NCBI RefSeq assembly: GCF_964204645.1
Contig: NC_134026.1
Coordinates: 14,846,450 to 14,910,449, forward strand
Direction of reading: 5' to 3'
DNA: 64,000 nucleotides
Origin: Tubulanus polymorphus
Lineage: Eukaryota; Nemertea; Palaeonemertea; Tubulaniformes; Tubulanidae
Part shown: positions 10,580-22,321 of the stretch, piece by piece
How the letters are laid out: the number at the start of each line of letters is the position of its first letter
How positions within the stretch are numbered: the first letter of the stretch is position 1
Position numbers and translations under genes: made by a program
Notes under the pieces: model-generated
Seen by the model: only the letters and a program-made list of their open reading frames with translations
Database searches by the model: none
What the model was told of the DNA's origin: nothing

Positions 10580-11716
10580 TTTTAGCCCACGGGCTATTGC
10601 GTTCACTTTTTGTCCGCCCGTTCGTCTGTCCGTGGACGGAATCCAGTTATTTTGGGAAGTTTTGAAGACGCTTCAAGGTGTCTTGATATTTGGTTTATAC
10701 ATGTATCTACCCTAAACACATCTTCAGCCCAAAAACTGCCCTGTCGGATTCAAGATGGCCGACTGGCAGCCATTGGTTTTTGCTAAAATCAGCACCTTTT
10801 ACAAATATTTCATATGGACGCTTTTATCAATTATCTTGATCTTTCGTATATATTTGTATCCCCCTTAAGGCCCATCAGCATAAGAAAAATTGGGTCGATC
10901 GACTCAAGATAGCCGTGCTGTGACCTTTTTTGTGCCCATATTCTCAGTCCTGGAGCTTAATAATGGTTTGGAATTTTTGATTGCCATTGTGGTGGCTATT
11001 CTATACAACGGGATCTTCAATAGCTGAGACAGGTTTTTTGATCAGCCATTTATCACGCAATTGGCGGCCATCTTGGTGTCATCAGTACGAAGCTGGGAAA
11101 AAGTTTTTCCACATTAAATTGATACCCAAGCATATTTTGTTACCACAATCAATTGCAAAGTTGTCACTCATGACTTGGTCTATGATTGTGGTGAGTTTCA
11201 AGGTCATTAGTGCTTCAATATGGTCACCAGGGGGCGTGGAATAGTAGAATAACTTAGTATTTCCTTAGTATTATTATATTGGTACCTAGGCATATTTTGT
11301 TACCATAATCAATTGTTAAATTGTAGCTCCTGATATGTTCACCAGGCCACCAGGGGGCGTTGAATAGTAAAATAACTTTGTATTTCCCTATAATATAGGT
11401 ACTTAGACATATTTTGTTACCATATCAATTGCAAAATTGTAGCTCATGACATGTTCCATGATTGTGGTGTGTTTCAAGGTCATTGAGTTTTACATGAACA
11501 TTTTTCAGGGGGCGTTGAATAGCAGAATAATTTAGTATTTCCATATCATAACCAAATGCAAAATTGTGGCTTCTGACATTTTCTTTGAATGTGGTGAATT
11601 TCAAGGTCATTGGTTTTTGTATATGGTCACCAGGGGGCGTTGAATATTGAAATTGTTAGATTATTGAGCATTTGAAACCACTTTCTAAGGAGGCATGGTG
11701 TGCCTGGACCCCTAGT
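10580..11716 (+). mobile_element. Family A Helentron-like element, copy 3 (hairpin-deleted)
   Basis: The family 5' part starts as 'ttttttagcccacgggctattgcg', lacking the central 'ttgggactttagtcccagc', so one arm of the 5' hairpin is deleted. The core holds CTCF-like motifs at 11221, 11344 and 11624 plus a degraded one near 11505. The 3' end 'cctggacccctagtt' is intact although the subterminal repeat reads 'ttctaaggaggc'. It is the most diverged of the long copies. Confidence 0.82.
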
Positions 11717-12149
11717 TCATCCCGACATCATTCCCGAATTTTTTTTTGTCGGCTATCAGCACGACGGTTTATTTTCTGGTCAGAAGTATTTGTGAATATA
11801 TGCTTCACACATACGTCACTCCTGCCACGTGGTTTGACTCGACTCACTCAGAGATGAGAATTCCCCGCGGATTTCAGTATTGAAAAATATCAATTTCCTA
11901 AATAGTCCAAAAGTAATGTAAACGTATGGGGGGGTGATGATCTCACTCAATTGATCCAGCGCGACCGGTTATCGGGTGAACCGTAAAAGCGTTCAGCGCC
12001 TGTTTTACTAATATCGTCGCGTATTGCATTCAATGCATATTCATTGCAACACTGATTTTGTATCTACTACTTCGATATGTAGGTATTTTATTGATCGGTT
12101 GCAGACAGACACGTGCCCGGCAACAGTAGTAATGTATTAAGGCCTACTT

Positions 12150-12365
12150 ACTGTTGCCGTGCGCGTAGCGCGCGAACAGATATTATTCACTGTGATGATT
12201 TTTAATGAGCATTCATCGGTGCATTTTAACTGCAATCGTTCAGGGCTCGACCCGTAATGCATGAGATGCTGAATGTCGTCGATGGAGGATGTGCTACATT
12301 GGAAATAGCCATTACCTTCCAAAATATAATAGTCGTTCATGGGTTCAAGATCGCTCTAAGTGCTC
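12150..12365. repeat. Interspersed repeat R2, copy 1
   Basis: 'ttcagggctcgaccc', 'gtaatgcatgagatgctga', 'ggatgtgctacattggaaat' and 'gttcatgggttcaagat' are shared with 50210-50350. No protein or RNA promoter boxes were recognised. Confidence 0.7.
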
Positions 12366-12659
12366 GGAGAACGCTTTTAATTTCTGAAATTTTCTTGGGA
12401 GAGGACCCCCAAACCTCCTGAAATGGCTTTGCGTCTTCGGCGTTCGCGAGTACTCGCGGCTACGCCATCAGCTGTTTCGTGTGTGTAACTCAAGAAAAAA
12501 CAGCAGATTTTATAGGTCGGCGGTCTCATCTCGTCTCTCACCTCGACGCATGTGGCCTAGTTAATGCTTTCCAAGAAATTGGCAATGTTCCAATTAGCTG
12601 TAAGCGAAGCTGGAAGTGCCGCACATGTTGGCTGTTACTACAGGATTCCGTTCGCAATT

Positions 12660-13520
12660 GCTATCATTGAATTATTCAATGGGAAATTCAAGGCCTTGAA
12701 TTCGGCAATGGTCTTCAAAATCGATTTTGGCCCTTCAATTTGAAAAATGTTGCAAATCTATAGATTTATGATTGTTTTTGTAATAATGGAAATCTTGGCA
12801 ACAGTATGACTAGGTTTAATGCTAGATATATAAGTTATATTGATTTCTTTTCAATGTTATACGGAAGGTGTCTACTTTGAGTGAACTATCATCATGCAGT
12901 TTTGTAAGATTTACGGAGATCGTGTCCATTGACGGATTTTATGCTGGTAAATTCAGTAGGCCTACTCTGACCAATCTAATAAAGGGTGGCCTTAGTATGG
13001 GCATTTGGTCACTGGCTTGAAAAATTGTAAATTTCTTAAAAAGTTGCTGCAGTTGGCACTGAATTTTTCATATGGTAGGCAGTCAATGGCAGTTAAATTC
13101 ACTTTTCTAGCCTGATTTTCCTGTAAAAAGTGCTTACTTAGGTTTGAAAAAAGTGCGTTTAAGTGCTCATATTTTTCCTATAGCCTTACAACTATGAACC
13201 CTGTTTTGGCTTTCAGTCAAAGTTGGTCGAGACCCTGCTGTTTTACTAAATGACCTGATGGCTAAAATGATTAATGAAAACACTGATAGTGTGTGGTCCT
13301 GCCAACCAACGTCATGATTGTTAGGAAGATGTTAACATGGATCACTTGAATTACTTAATCACAGTATAATCTACCAATGCTTCAAGGCCCATTAGCTTCT
13401 TGTTTTGATATAAAATCTGTCACAGTGATAATTTGTTGTAGGTTGCAGTTGCAGAAAACAATTTATTCCTGTGCAGTTAATATTTTCATGTAGCAAGCAA
13501 AATAATTTCCATCTTTTTTG
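12660..13520. other. Intron without recognised features
   Basis: AT-rich intron sequence. A stretch near 13290-13390 ('cagtataatctaccaatgct') resembles part of the duplicated unit at 38801-39588. Nothing else was seen. Confidence 0.5.
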
Positions 13521-13523
13521 TAG

Positions 13524-13583
13524 GGACTTCACCCTCGTCTAGTAACGGAAGGATTTGAATTGGCAAAAAACAAAGCTATTGAG
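13524..13583 (+). CDS. CCT6: CCT6 exon, residues ~113-132
   Basis: Twenty whole codons (GLHPRLVTEGFELAKNKAIE) lie between acceptor tttttgtag and donor gtattt. The GLHPR segment follows the ATP-binding helix in all CCT subunits. The donor gtattt is weaker than the others in this gene. Confidence 0.95.
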
Positions 13584-13605
13584 GTATTTGACGCATTCGC
13601 ATTTT

Positions 13606-13820
13606 TAGGATCAACTCTGTTGATCCTTATAGAATGGTTTTGAGAGTAACTTTCTGTTAGCTCTTGGTGGCACAAATTGTAACCAATGGATATACACAAC
13701 TGATATTTTGTCATTAGGAGGGAAACAGGTGTTGGAATTGATATGGGAAGTTTCATCCATCAGCTCTAAGCTGTTTGGAAGTGCTAAGAGAAAATGTGCA
13801 AAACTTCACTGAATTTTTCC
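13606..13820. repeat. Interspersed repeat R1, copy 2
   Basis: It aligns with 5661-5882 over about 215 bp in the same orientation. It starts only 23 bp after the CCT6 exon end at 13583. Confidence 0.72.
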
Positions 13821-14219
13821 CATTCTACTAATCGATGCTTGACTTTGTTTCCTGATGTTACAGGGAAAGCCCTTCAGAAGGGCATCACTTTGAAATCCCT
13901 CTCGTAGGGCTTTTCCAGTGACATCATTATCAAGAACTGTTCTACCATGTTGTGAATCATAGGGAAAACCCATTACCATGTATATCATCAAAGTTGAACA
14001 TGCTAACTACACGGTCTACAATGATTTTTTCTTTATCAGCTGTTTATACGTCATTGCAAATCCAAGAACAAATCGATTTTTGTGCTCAAACCTTAAATGT
14101 ACTCAGTTGATCATAATGGACCCATGGTCCTTTGTTGAAACACGACATGGCATACCAGACTTCCTTTTTCAATGTTTTTTTTTCTTTTTAGTTATATTAT
14201 ATTAATTTCTCATTCTTAG

Positions 14220-14333
14220 GTACTAGATAAGCTACGTGTCAATGTTAAGATGGAAAGAGACATTCTGATCAATGTTGCTCGTACTTCACTTCGAACAAAA
14301 GTACATTCAGACTTGGCTGATCTACTTACTGAG
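14220..14333 (+). CDS. CCT6: CCT6 exon, residues ~133-170
   Basis: Thirty-eight codons run from VLDKLRVNVKMERD to SDLADLLTE, with acceptor cattcttag and donor gttagt. The ARTSLRTKV block is strongly conserved among CCT6 proteins. The preceding intron is the shortest in the gene (636 bp). Confidence 0.96.
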
Positions 14334-14649
14334 GTTAGTAAAGATCTTATGTTATTGTACCTCACTTGAATATACACTGCTCAAAGCTGAAGAAAAATAT
14401 TATTGCATGGCTTGACTGAATGGCACTTATTCCTCTTATTCTTAGAAGGTATATGGTAGACTCAGGGATGTGAATATCCCGCCAAATGGTGGAAATCAGC
14501 CATTTTGTTGCCGAATTTTAAGGTCTTCTTGATTCACGCAAATCTTTAAAAAAATTAAGGGGGTTCGACCTCCACCCGCGGAGATGGTGGAGAGTCCGCC
14601 CCGGTAAGCGAGTGATCGCCGGCCGAAACCGGAAGTAGCTACGAAAGAG

Positions 14650-15000
14650 ATTTTTTGGTTTACCTTTGTCAGCAGTATGAGGTTGGCATTGAGCCAATTC
14701 ATGTAAAATCGTGGTACGTTTTTTTATGTGAGCATTTTTTTCATTGGTTCTCGGGTTATACGACGTATAATCGATGCGATTGAAGACATGACGAACCTCC
14801 GTCGATGACATGGTCAACTTTGTTTAAATTCGACGAAAAACTGTTTTTGGCGGGAAAATTCTTAGCTCTTGCGTATAAAATTGCAATGACCTCGATTGGG
14901 GGGCGTCGTCTCTACGAGCGAATGTGATTGGCTGTTTTTGGGATATACCAGGAATTCTGGCTCTACTAAAATAATTATGGGGAAGCCATTTATGGCCAAC
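14650..15000 (-). repeat. Interspersed repeat R3, copy 1, with conserved minus-strand exon-like ORF
   Basis: This segment aligns with 57225-57565. On the - strand both copies contain ATG near 14811/57384 opening MSSTEVRHVFNRIDYTS, followed by RTNE-NAHIKKRT-IL-ELAQCQ and ADKG, and then a classic donor (AAAG|GTAAAC). Upstream on the - strand are 'gcgtataaaattgc' in reverse complement (a TATA-like element) and a GC-rich stretch. Protein-level similarity between copies is higher than expected for random drift, so the ORF was probably coding in the source sequence. I do not recognise the protein. Confidence 0.6.
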
Positions 15001-15349
15001 GTTTCATGTACCCTACGAATTTTTGGAGGTAGACCATAAATAAATGTTTATCTTTGGTCTTATTTGACTACAAAATAATTCTTTAAGAAAGATGAAATAC
15101 AAAATAAACTTCCAGAACTTTGAAGTCATGAATCAAAAAGATTTTTCAAGCAATGCCCTTACTCCAAACAACCTCGAGCTTTCAAGGTAAACCACACTTT
15201 GCCCATGGGCAATTTATTTCTTTATATCGTGCGATTGTTCTAAGCTAATCAAGCTGAAGTGGGGGAGTTAGAACAATTGGCGAGTGATAGACAAGGGGAG
15301 AGTCGCGATGTACCAAGTACGGGACGCCTAGTCCACACGTCGATTGATT

Positions 15350-15690
15350 GATTAATTGTTTGTATCCATTTTTTGAATGTACTGTGTATTGGGTATACGT
15401 TGAATGCCACGTGCCTGTAGTATGTGTATCGACTTATGGCTCGCTGCTATAGCAGTGTGGCTTCAAATACTATACAATGAATTATACACACGGTTTTATT
15501 TCGCTTTTGATTTTTAACTTTAATTAATTTTGAAACATTCCCAAACTGTAAGAAACTATTTTATCACCATTCTACTAGTAATATTAGTGTCGCCTAACAT
15601 AAGTTAATATTCCATTTCATCATGGCGACCTTGAACTCTAATCTAAACATCGTCAGTTTATGTAAAACAATATCGAAAGTGTAGCAGGTG
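15350..15690. repeat. Interspersed repeat R4, internal part
   Basis: 'gaaactattt', 'tcatcatggc', 'accttgaactcta' and flanking sequence align with 28040-28360, the interior of the MITE at 27812-28436. No inverted ends were recognised on this copy. Confidence 0.7.
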
Positions 15691-16755
15691 TATAAAATCT
15701 AATTTAAACAAAATTCAACCTCTAAATACTTGCTATTCCGAATTAGATTTTCTTAAGGACTGGAATAGCCTGTTTTTATGGTTTTTGTCTACATTTTTAA
15801 TAAATGTGTACCATGATAAGCTGTCCCAGTGTGCCTCAAATTGCATCTGAGAAGCACAAAAAAATAATCTTCCATACCCAAGGGAACACCCCTCGTACTC
15901 TCCTGTCCTTCGTTCCAATAACAAAAGGTTGTAATTTCACTAAAGAACGACGGCCTGCAGCCTCGTTACGTGCCCTATGGGCACATACAAATTCCTACCA
16001 GCCAAAAAGTTTTAACGTTATTCTCATCCCTGTAGACTATAGACGTGTTAGATATCAAAATTTTCCTCAATGACTTCGCTGCATCACTACCAGAATATCT
16101 AAATTAATTCCTTTTACAGTTCCGCTGTGACGGTAGCGCCCATCCATCCGTACATCTCTCAACTTACAAAATCAGTACGAATATTCTTTGGGGTAAGACC
16201 TACAATAATATGGAGCAAGGAGCCTTTTTTGGATTTGACTCGCAGGAAAAGCCCTACGGGTGAGGGGCCATATTTTTATTAATCGTGACAAGTTTTCAAG
16301 TTTTAGTTGGATCAAGATAAAACTTGGTGCCAATGATCTTTACTTAGGCCTTAAACAATATGTGTTTCAAATTTGATGCCCAGGTGGTGCCCTATGCCTG
16401 GGGACCATATTTCTATGAATTGCTACCGTCTGTCCTGAGTGGTTTCCTTGCCCTAGCACCTGAACCCTTTGACGGATTTTCTTCAAATTCAACAGTTGTG
16501 TTGTACTACTTTATGAGGTTAGTAACTGATTGGATTTTAGGTTCAAGGTCAAGGTCACAGGAAGCCATTTGTAAATTTCATTTCCAGGCCCTTACTCATA
16601 AACGGTATGAGATAACTTACTGAAATTCTATGGATAGGTTATCCTCGGGATCGTGAGCAACTGATTACATTTCAGGTCCTGAAGGTCATAACTCAAGGTT
16701 GCAGGGAGCAATTTTGTGAATTTGGGCTCTAACCCATAAACAGTTTAAATTCAGG

Positions 16756-16865
16756 CGATTGGTTTTTATATATGGCCACCAGGGGGTGTTGAATATGGAA
16801 AGTGTTAGATTGTTGAGCATTTGAAAGCACTTCCTAAGTGGGGATGGTGTCCCTGGACCCCTAGT
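16756..16865 (+). mobile_element. Family A 3'-end fragment
   Basis: It contains TGGCCACCAGGGGGTGTTG (16773-16791), the trailing 'gttagattgttgagcatt', a subterminal 'cttcctaagtgggg' and the terminus 'ccctggacccctagtt'. Upstream to about 16100 the sequence does not resemble family A, so this is either a truncated copy or a different family sharing the same 3' end. Confidence 0.8.
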
Positions 16866-17469
16866 TATTTTTTTTTTGTGCCAAAATATGGTCACTTCAC
16901 TGATACCAAAATTCTCGGATTTCGAACGCACATTCAATTTTTTAGTCAGATTCTTTTCAGCGTGCCATATTTTGAAACAAGGATAAGGACACAAGGGAAT
17001 ATACAAGGGAATGATTATAATCATGATCATCCAACTTATTTTCAGTGAGGCCATGGTTACTGTCAATACCATCACCCTCAAAATCCGAACTACTATCCTC
17101 AACACCAAACGATGAATTCTTATCTGACGCGTGTCACTCAAATGTCCAATTGTGTTATCATTCTGATAAAAATATCAACGAATTGGTCCAACCTTAGTCT
17201 CTTTGTTGTTCTAGCATTATCCATAAGACAATAGGCACACTTGTTATTACATATCAAGCCATTGTCTAAGCGTAAATTTTATTTAAAAACGTGCAATAAA
17301 AACTCTGCGACCTTGAAGTTAAGTTTGTGTTTGTACTACCGATTTAGTTCTATCAATATCCGCCAGGTGCAGACACTTCTTAGTGATATTTATTCAGCAC
17401 CCGACTATTTCAGGAGCGGCAGTTTGAGGTGAAATTACGCACCCGACTATCTCGGGAGCGGCAGTTATA

Positions 17470-18310
17470 GGGTTAATGGAGTCGATAAAAGAGTTAAGAT
17501 CAAAATCATCTGAAACTAAACACAAAATGTCATCAACATATCTGATCCAAAAGTTAGGTTTAGAGCCAGCGTAATTGGGAAGAATTTAGGATTCAAAATA
17601 TTGAAGAAAAAAAGTTAGCCAAAATGGGGCATAATGCTAAAACCAAAAATTTGTTTATAGAATTTCTCTTGGAAATGGAAATATAGATTGGATGTACAAA
17701 GTTCCAGAAGTTCAAGTAAGCAATCTACAGGAAGTTTTCTTCTTAAGAGATTGAGAGTAGGTTCCAAAGGGTATATAAGTGAACAAAGACACAGCGTCGA
17801 AAGGTATACATTTTTGACAGTTAGGTTTGAGATTTTGGAGTTTGTCTAAAAGATCCATATTGTGCTGAATGTGGGAGTCAGAAAAAGTACCCAAATCCGG
17901 GGAGAGTACTTCAGCCAGATATTTAGAAAGCCAATATGAAGGAGAATTGACATTAGAAATGATTGGTCTCAAAGGTGAATTGGGTTTATGAATTTTAGGA
18001 AGACCATAGGCCTGACGCCGAGATTTGAATTTGGAGATGAGATCCGAATGACCGGGAAATTTCTTAGAGATGTTTTTCAAACCTAAATTAAAAGCTGATT
18101 GCATCTTTTTAAAAGGGTTGTTTTGAAGGATCTATAGAATTGGAATCAACGAGAATAGCAGTTATTTTCAAATTGTAATTGATCAAATCATGAATAATAA
18201 CTATTTTACCACCTTTATCAGCCTTGGTGATGATTTTCAAGATACAGAATTTTGGACAATTTCTATGAAATGTTGGTATAATGTTCATTCCTTCTTTTCT
18301 GTAGGTATGA
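17470..18310 (-). pseudogene. Penelope-like element reverse transcriptase remnant
   Basis: Read on the - strand, the region carries Penelope-type RT blocks in order: KADKGGKIVI (about 18203-18232), YGLPKIHKPNSPLRPIIS (about 17961-18014), CIPFDAVSLFTYIP (about 17775-17815) and FWIRYVDDILC with the YVDD catalytic motif (about 17520-17552). Several frame changes are needed between blocks and stops are present, so it is a relic. Penelope elements also carry a GIY-YIG endonuclease; the one at 22322-22774 is on the other strand and is a separate fragment. Confidence 0.85.
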
Positions 18311-18388
18311 AAAACTTAGGTTTTACATACCGGGTTGACATTCATCGCGTTGCACCACTTTCTAATTAACTGAATGACTTATTTTCAG

Positions 18389-18492
18389 CACGTTGTTGAT
18401 GCTGTTCTGGCGATTCAAGAGGAAGGAAAACCCATTGACCTTCATATGGTTGAAATCATGGAGATGCAACACAAAACTGATATGGACACTAA
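18389..18492 (+). CDS. CCT6: CCT6 exon, residues ~171-205
   Basis: The exon encodes [20 protein letters not shown] and continues to HKTDMDT, ending with AA of a split Lys codon before donor gtgagt. The acceptor is tattttcag. The IDLxMVEIMEM segment marks the start of the intermediate/apical boundary in CCT subunits. Confidence 0.95.
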
Positions 18493-18517
18493 GTGAGTTT
18501 CGTATCTAGATATAACA

Positions 18518-18775
18518 CACCGTATTTTGCGGTGTGTGAGTTCACCTGGTGCATAAGTCGAAGTCAATCTTTCAGTTTAAAAAGTTGTACCTTGGTCTAT
18601 ACTCGATGTTTTACTTGAATCCCTGTGCTAAGACAAATCACTTATAAAACTGTGCTTGGGTCATTCTCATAGAAGATGGGTCTTAACTTATGTGTGCACT
18701 AATAATCATTGTGATATGTTGTTTTTTTGTGCTAAGTAAACACATAGTGCTCATTTTTAGCTTGAAAAGCTATTA
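18518..18775. repeat. Interspersed repeat R4, 5' part
   Basis: The copy starts 'ccgtattttgcgg' and continues 'gcataagtcgaagtc', 'cttataaaactgtgct', 'tcattctcatag', matching 27812-28020. It begins 26 bp after a CCT6 exon. The 3' terminus is not seen. Confidence 0.65.
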
Positions 18776-20091
18776 TGACAATGCCTGGAAAGCGGTTGTG
18801 TATGTTGCCTGTGGTGCAAAACACAACACTTGTCTATATGAATGCGTACGCAAAAAGAAAATGGATTGTGTTGAAAGTTGATCACCGTCATTTAAGAGAT
18901 ATTTTGATAAGAGTATCAGAAAATCATTGATATTAATTTCATTTACAAAATAATAGATTTTGAGAAATACTGATTCTGATATGTGGTATGATCGCCCGTG
19001 CCTGTTGAGAGCATATGGGACCGAGGGACTGTCTTAACCTGTGCCCGAGGATACCTGGTTCCTTATCACATACTGAAAATGTCTTGGTACCCATGGAGGC
19101 CCGTAACAGAACTATAGATAACAAATCAATATGTAAAGTACCGATATGATCACCTGTGGGTGCAGCAGGTAACAAGTAAAAAACAAAAATGTTCAGTTCA
19201 AACCTTCATCTACAATACAAACCTTAAAGAACTTACAGAACCGTCCACAGTAATACACAAATATGATCTTGGGTATAACAAGGCTATCAGGCAGAACGGA
19301 GAAAGGATGTAATGTCAAACAAAATCCTGTTGGCAAATATGTTCAAATGGCCTAGACTCTATTGTAAACAGATCTTTTAAGCTTGAGCGACAAATACACT
19401 CAGAAAATCCCTAAAACCTGGACAAATGTATAGGGAAAACCATTGTGGATGGACCCAACACTATTAAAGTGGTCAAAGACAAGCAAAAAGCCTGGCAGAA
19501 ATTCCTAAAATCCAAGGCCACCTAACAATATGAAACATACCAGTCCTCCAGGAAAATAGCCAGATTTGAAATCAGGGGAGGCACCAAAAACTGCATGCGA
19601 GGCAAAAACAAACCCCCAAAGCCTTCTGGGCATATACTAAGTCAAAAGACCAAAACACAATAAAAATTACAGCCATCCAACACACAATGAGTGCATTACC
19701 CTGACAAACACTGAAAATGTAAAAAATTATAATGCATAATTTGGCAGTGTCTCGGTTACAGAAGATGTTCACAACATCCCCTTTCTACCCCTCAACCTGT
19801 CAGTAGCGCTATAGACCAATGTATTATTAGAATCTGTCTTAGAGAAACTAAAAAACTCATAGCAAGTGTCTGGCTCAGATGGTCTCCACCCTAGGTTGTT
19901 AAAAGAATAAGCGGACAAGATAGCTAGCGAGACCATTGAGCCTAGCATTTAAAAAATTGCTTGTTACCGGTAAACTGCTGTCGGAATGGAAATTTGCAAA
20001 TCTAGAGCATCCTGCTATAGACCCTACTCTAACAACATGCATATGTTGCAAAGTATTTGAATCGCCTATCAGGGACAAAATTACAAACCAC

Positions 20092-20475
20092 TTAACTCAT
20101 TGCCTGCCAAAAACATACTGGTATGTTTGATATTTCCCATCACTTCCCTGCCAAAACCGTACTGGTACAGTTGACTTGTTTCTAAACTTAAATGATACAT
20201 GACGTCATCTATTGAAATGGGGACTGAACACGCATGGATGGGCATATTTTCTGCAAAATATCCCCTCTGCACTGGTGATTGCTGCAGATTTTATCATCAC
20301 TCTTAGAAGAAATGCCGCTTATTTTACATGAAAAAGCAAGACCAGATGAACAAAATTAAACGAATTTGATGAAGATATCTCTTCCAGTTTTTGTTTTATG
20401 AATCTCTGAAAAACATGTAAATCCTGGCAAAGTGCAGCATTGCCTGAAAAATGGGCCTGGCAGGCAAAGAGTTAA
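20092..20475. mobile_element. piggyBac-type MITE with TTAA duplication
   Basis: TTAA at 20092-20095 and 20472-20475 flank inverted ends CTCATTGCCTGCCA and TGGCAGGCAAAGAG. TTAA duplications and TGCCTGCCA-like ends are typical of piggyBac-type elements. The 384 bp are non-coding. A truncated relative lies at 9420-9720, and a short end-like fragment (GCAGGCAAAGAGTTAA) at about 10474-10489. Confidence 0.85.
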
Positions 20476-20618
20476 CATTATCAATCCAAACCTGCATTGC
20501 TTCACTGAAAGAACTGCACCTACGATCTATTTATGTGTAATAATGACGTCACCCATTTCTTAGATGATGGAGACTCTGATACTATCTAGACTAAAATCCG
20601 CATAAATGCCTAATTGCT

Positions 20619-20943
20619 CAGGGTTGAAAATCTTCCGACCATTGACGGATTTCGGACCTTTTCTAACATTTTCTTTATTCCTGGCGTCACATTGGAGCGC
20701 TCCATAGTTAGGAGTGCTCCTTAAGACGGTTTTTGGCAGTTGTTAGCACAACTGTGGAGTCGGAGAAACCAATATGGCGTCTCATTCAAAAAGCGGCTCT
20801 AATTCAGGCCCAAACTATTAACATTTTGACCAAAAAGAAAGTAAGTTTTTTGGCTAAAAGTTACTGATTTTTGTTCCCAAAAAAATTCTTTTTTTTTTGA
20901 AAATATTTTCCGACTTTTTCAATATGGGCCGTTTTCATCCCTG
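20619..20943. mobile_element. hAT-like MITE, 6-bp target duplication (ATTGCT)
   Basis: The ends are CAGGGTTGAAAATC and GTTTTCATCCCTG, flanked by ATTGCT at 20613-20618 and 20944-20949. The body matches 53976-54350, including 'agttgttagcacaactgtgg' and 'ggcgtctcattc' style phrases. It contains no ORF of note. Confidence 0.85.
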
Positions 20944-21216
20944 ATTGCTAAGGCATGAAATTTGGGAGTAACGGGTCCCTTGTTAAATTCGCTCGAAGCT
21001 TTTCTCTTTGTGAGAACATGAAGATTAGTTATTGAAAAGGAATCTTCCTCGACAAGTGTGGCATCCCTTAGGGTTCAGCTCTAGGCCTGACATCTTCCTT
21101 ACTGAGAAGGTAAGCAGTCATATTGAAATGGTTGCCAACCAAATTACCTACTCACTCAGAAAATAACCAAATTAACTTGTTCTCCCCTGTGTATATCCCT
21201 TTATTAGTCAATCCTT

Positions 21217-21283
21217 CACACCTGATGATAATACCTAGCTAGGGATGATTCCTAGCTAGGGGTCGAAGCATTGTGTCGTCTGA
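21217..21283 (+). other. Penelope-type terminal motif, hammerhead-like and degenerate
   Basis: CTGATGA is followed by a strong inverted repeat (CCTAGCTAGG ... CCTAGCTAGG) and then CGAAGCATTGTGTCGTC. The order CTGATGA, stem, GAA, GTC resembles the hammerhead ribozyme motif carried by Penelope-like elements, but the third conserved A after GAA is replaced and stems I and III are not evident. Confidence 0.35.
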
Positions 21284-21439
21284 TTTTGATTCTTGATGAA
21301 CAAAATTTGCTAATAAACTGTAAGTGGGTTCGAAACCTTAAATATTTTCCATTTCATTCTAACTATGGTTAGGGTCTAGGGTGTCTGACATTAGGATGCA
21401 TAATATAGGACTAATACAGTTCTCTCCATTAATTTCAAG

Positions 21440-21550
21440 ATTGATTCGTGGAATTGTAATGGATCATGGTGCACGTCATCCGGACATGAAGAAACGAGTT
21501 GAAGATGCATATATTCTTACATGCAATGTCTCCTTGGAGTATGAAAAAAG
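21440..21550 (+). CDS. CCT6: CCT6 exon, residues ~205-242
   Basis: The first base A completes the split Lys codon. The exon then encodes [20 protein letters not shown] and continues to SLEYEK, ending in AG of a split Ser codon before donor gtacat. This is the apical-domain entry block and is nearly invariant in animals. Confidence 0.96.
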
Positions 21551-22321
21551 GTACATTTAATAGCGGAATAACTAGAAATATTTTCATATGGTATTGGTAG
21601 ACCTACCTAATATCTATTTCAAGTTGATTTCAGCTGAGCACAGTTGGTTAAGTCAGTTTTGGTGTTACATACCTGATAAAAGTCTTATAGGCCAAGAAAG
21701 GACTGGCAGTTGTTTGATTATCCATTTTACAGTTTGGAAGGATTGTTTAGAAGTCTCAATTGAAACGGGTTGAATAAAGTGACTCCATGATTGGAAAGTT
21801 TAACTATATGTTTCCATGCCTACATACACCTCTACTCTCTCATGCACCCCTTTCAATGCAGACTTTTTTGAAATCCTTCAATACAGCATATAATGGATAA
21901 AAGACCAATCTTTTAGTGAAACTGCCAATCAATACTCGTCCTATTAAGACTTTGATTAGGTATGTACCTCCAAAACTGGAGCATCATGGCCACCTGATGT
22001 GCTCACAAGTCAAGTTAAAATAGACATACGGCATGTTTTGTTAACACATTACAAAACTGTAGCTCAATACATGAGTTTTTTAGCGAAACTATGGCTCACT
22101 TCTTATGCCAACAGTCTAGTTAGCCTTTGCCAATATTGCTAGAAAGTGATGTTAACTAGCCACATTTTGAAACTGTGATGGACCAGGTCGTATTTCTTTT
22201 TGATGATGCAAATACCCTAACACTTGCTATTGTGCAAATTTCGTTGTGAAGTGGCCAATCTAAGCTGTAGAATTTTAGATAATTGGAAAGTTTATGATGA
22301 GAAGATACACAATATCCGTAT

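Larger units (their letters stand above)
19320..21120 (+). pseudogene. Degraded LINE reverse transcriptase, interrupted by two MITEs
   Basis: Several frames carry CR1/Jockey-type LINE phrases in order: KAFWAYTKSK (about 19620), GSDGLHPRLLKE (about 19875), SLAFKKLLVTGKLLSEWKFA (about 19938-20000), CKVFESPIRDKITNHL (about 20047-20095), HFLDDGDSDTI (about 20555-20585) and NLGVTGPLLNSLEAFL (about 20962-21010). These correspond to the region before RT, and to the RT domain up to the GVPQGS-like area. Many stops and frame changes are present. Two MITEs, 20092-20475 and 20619-20943, sit inside it. Confidence 0.72.
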
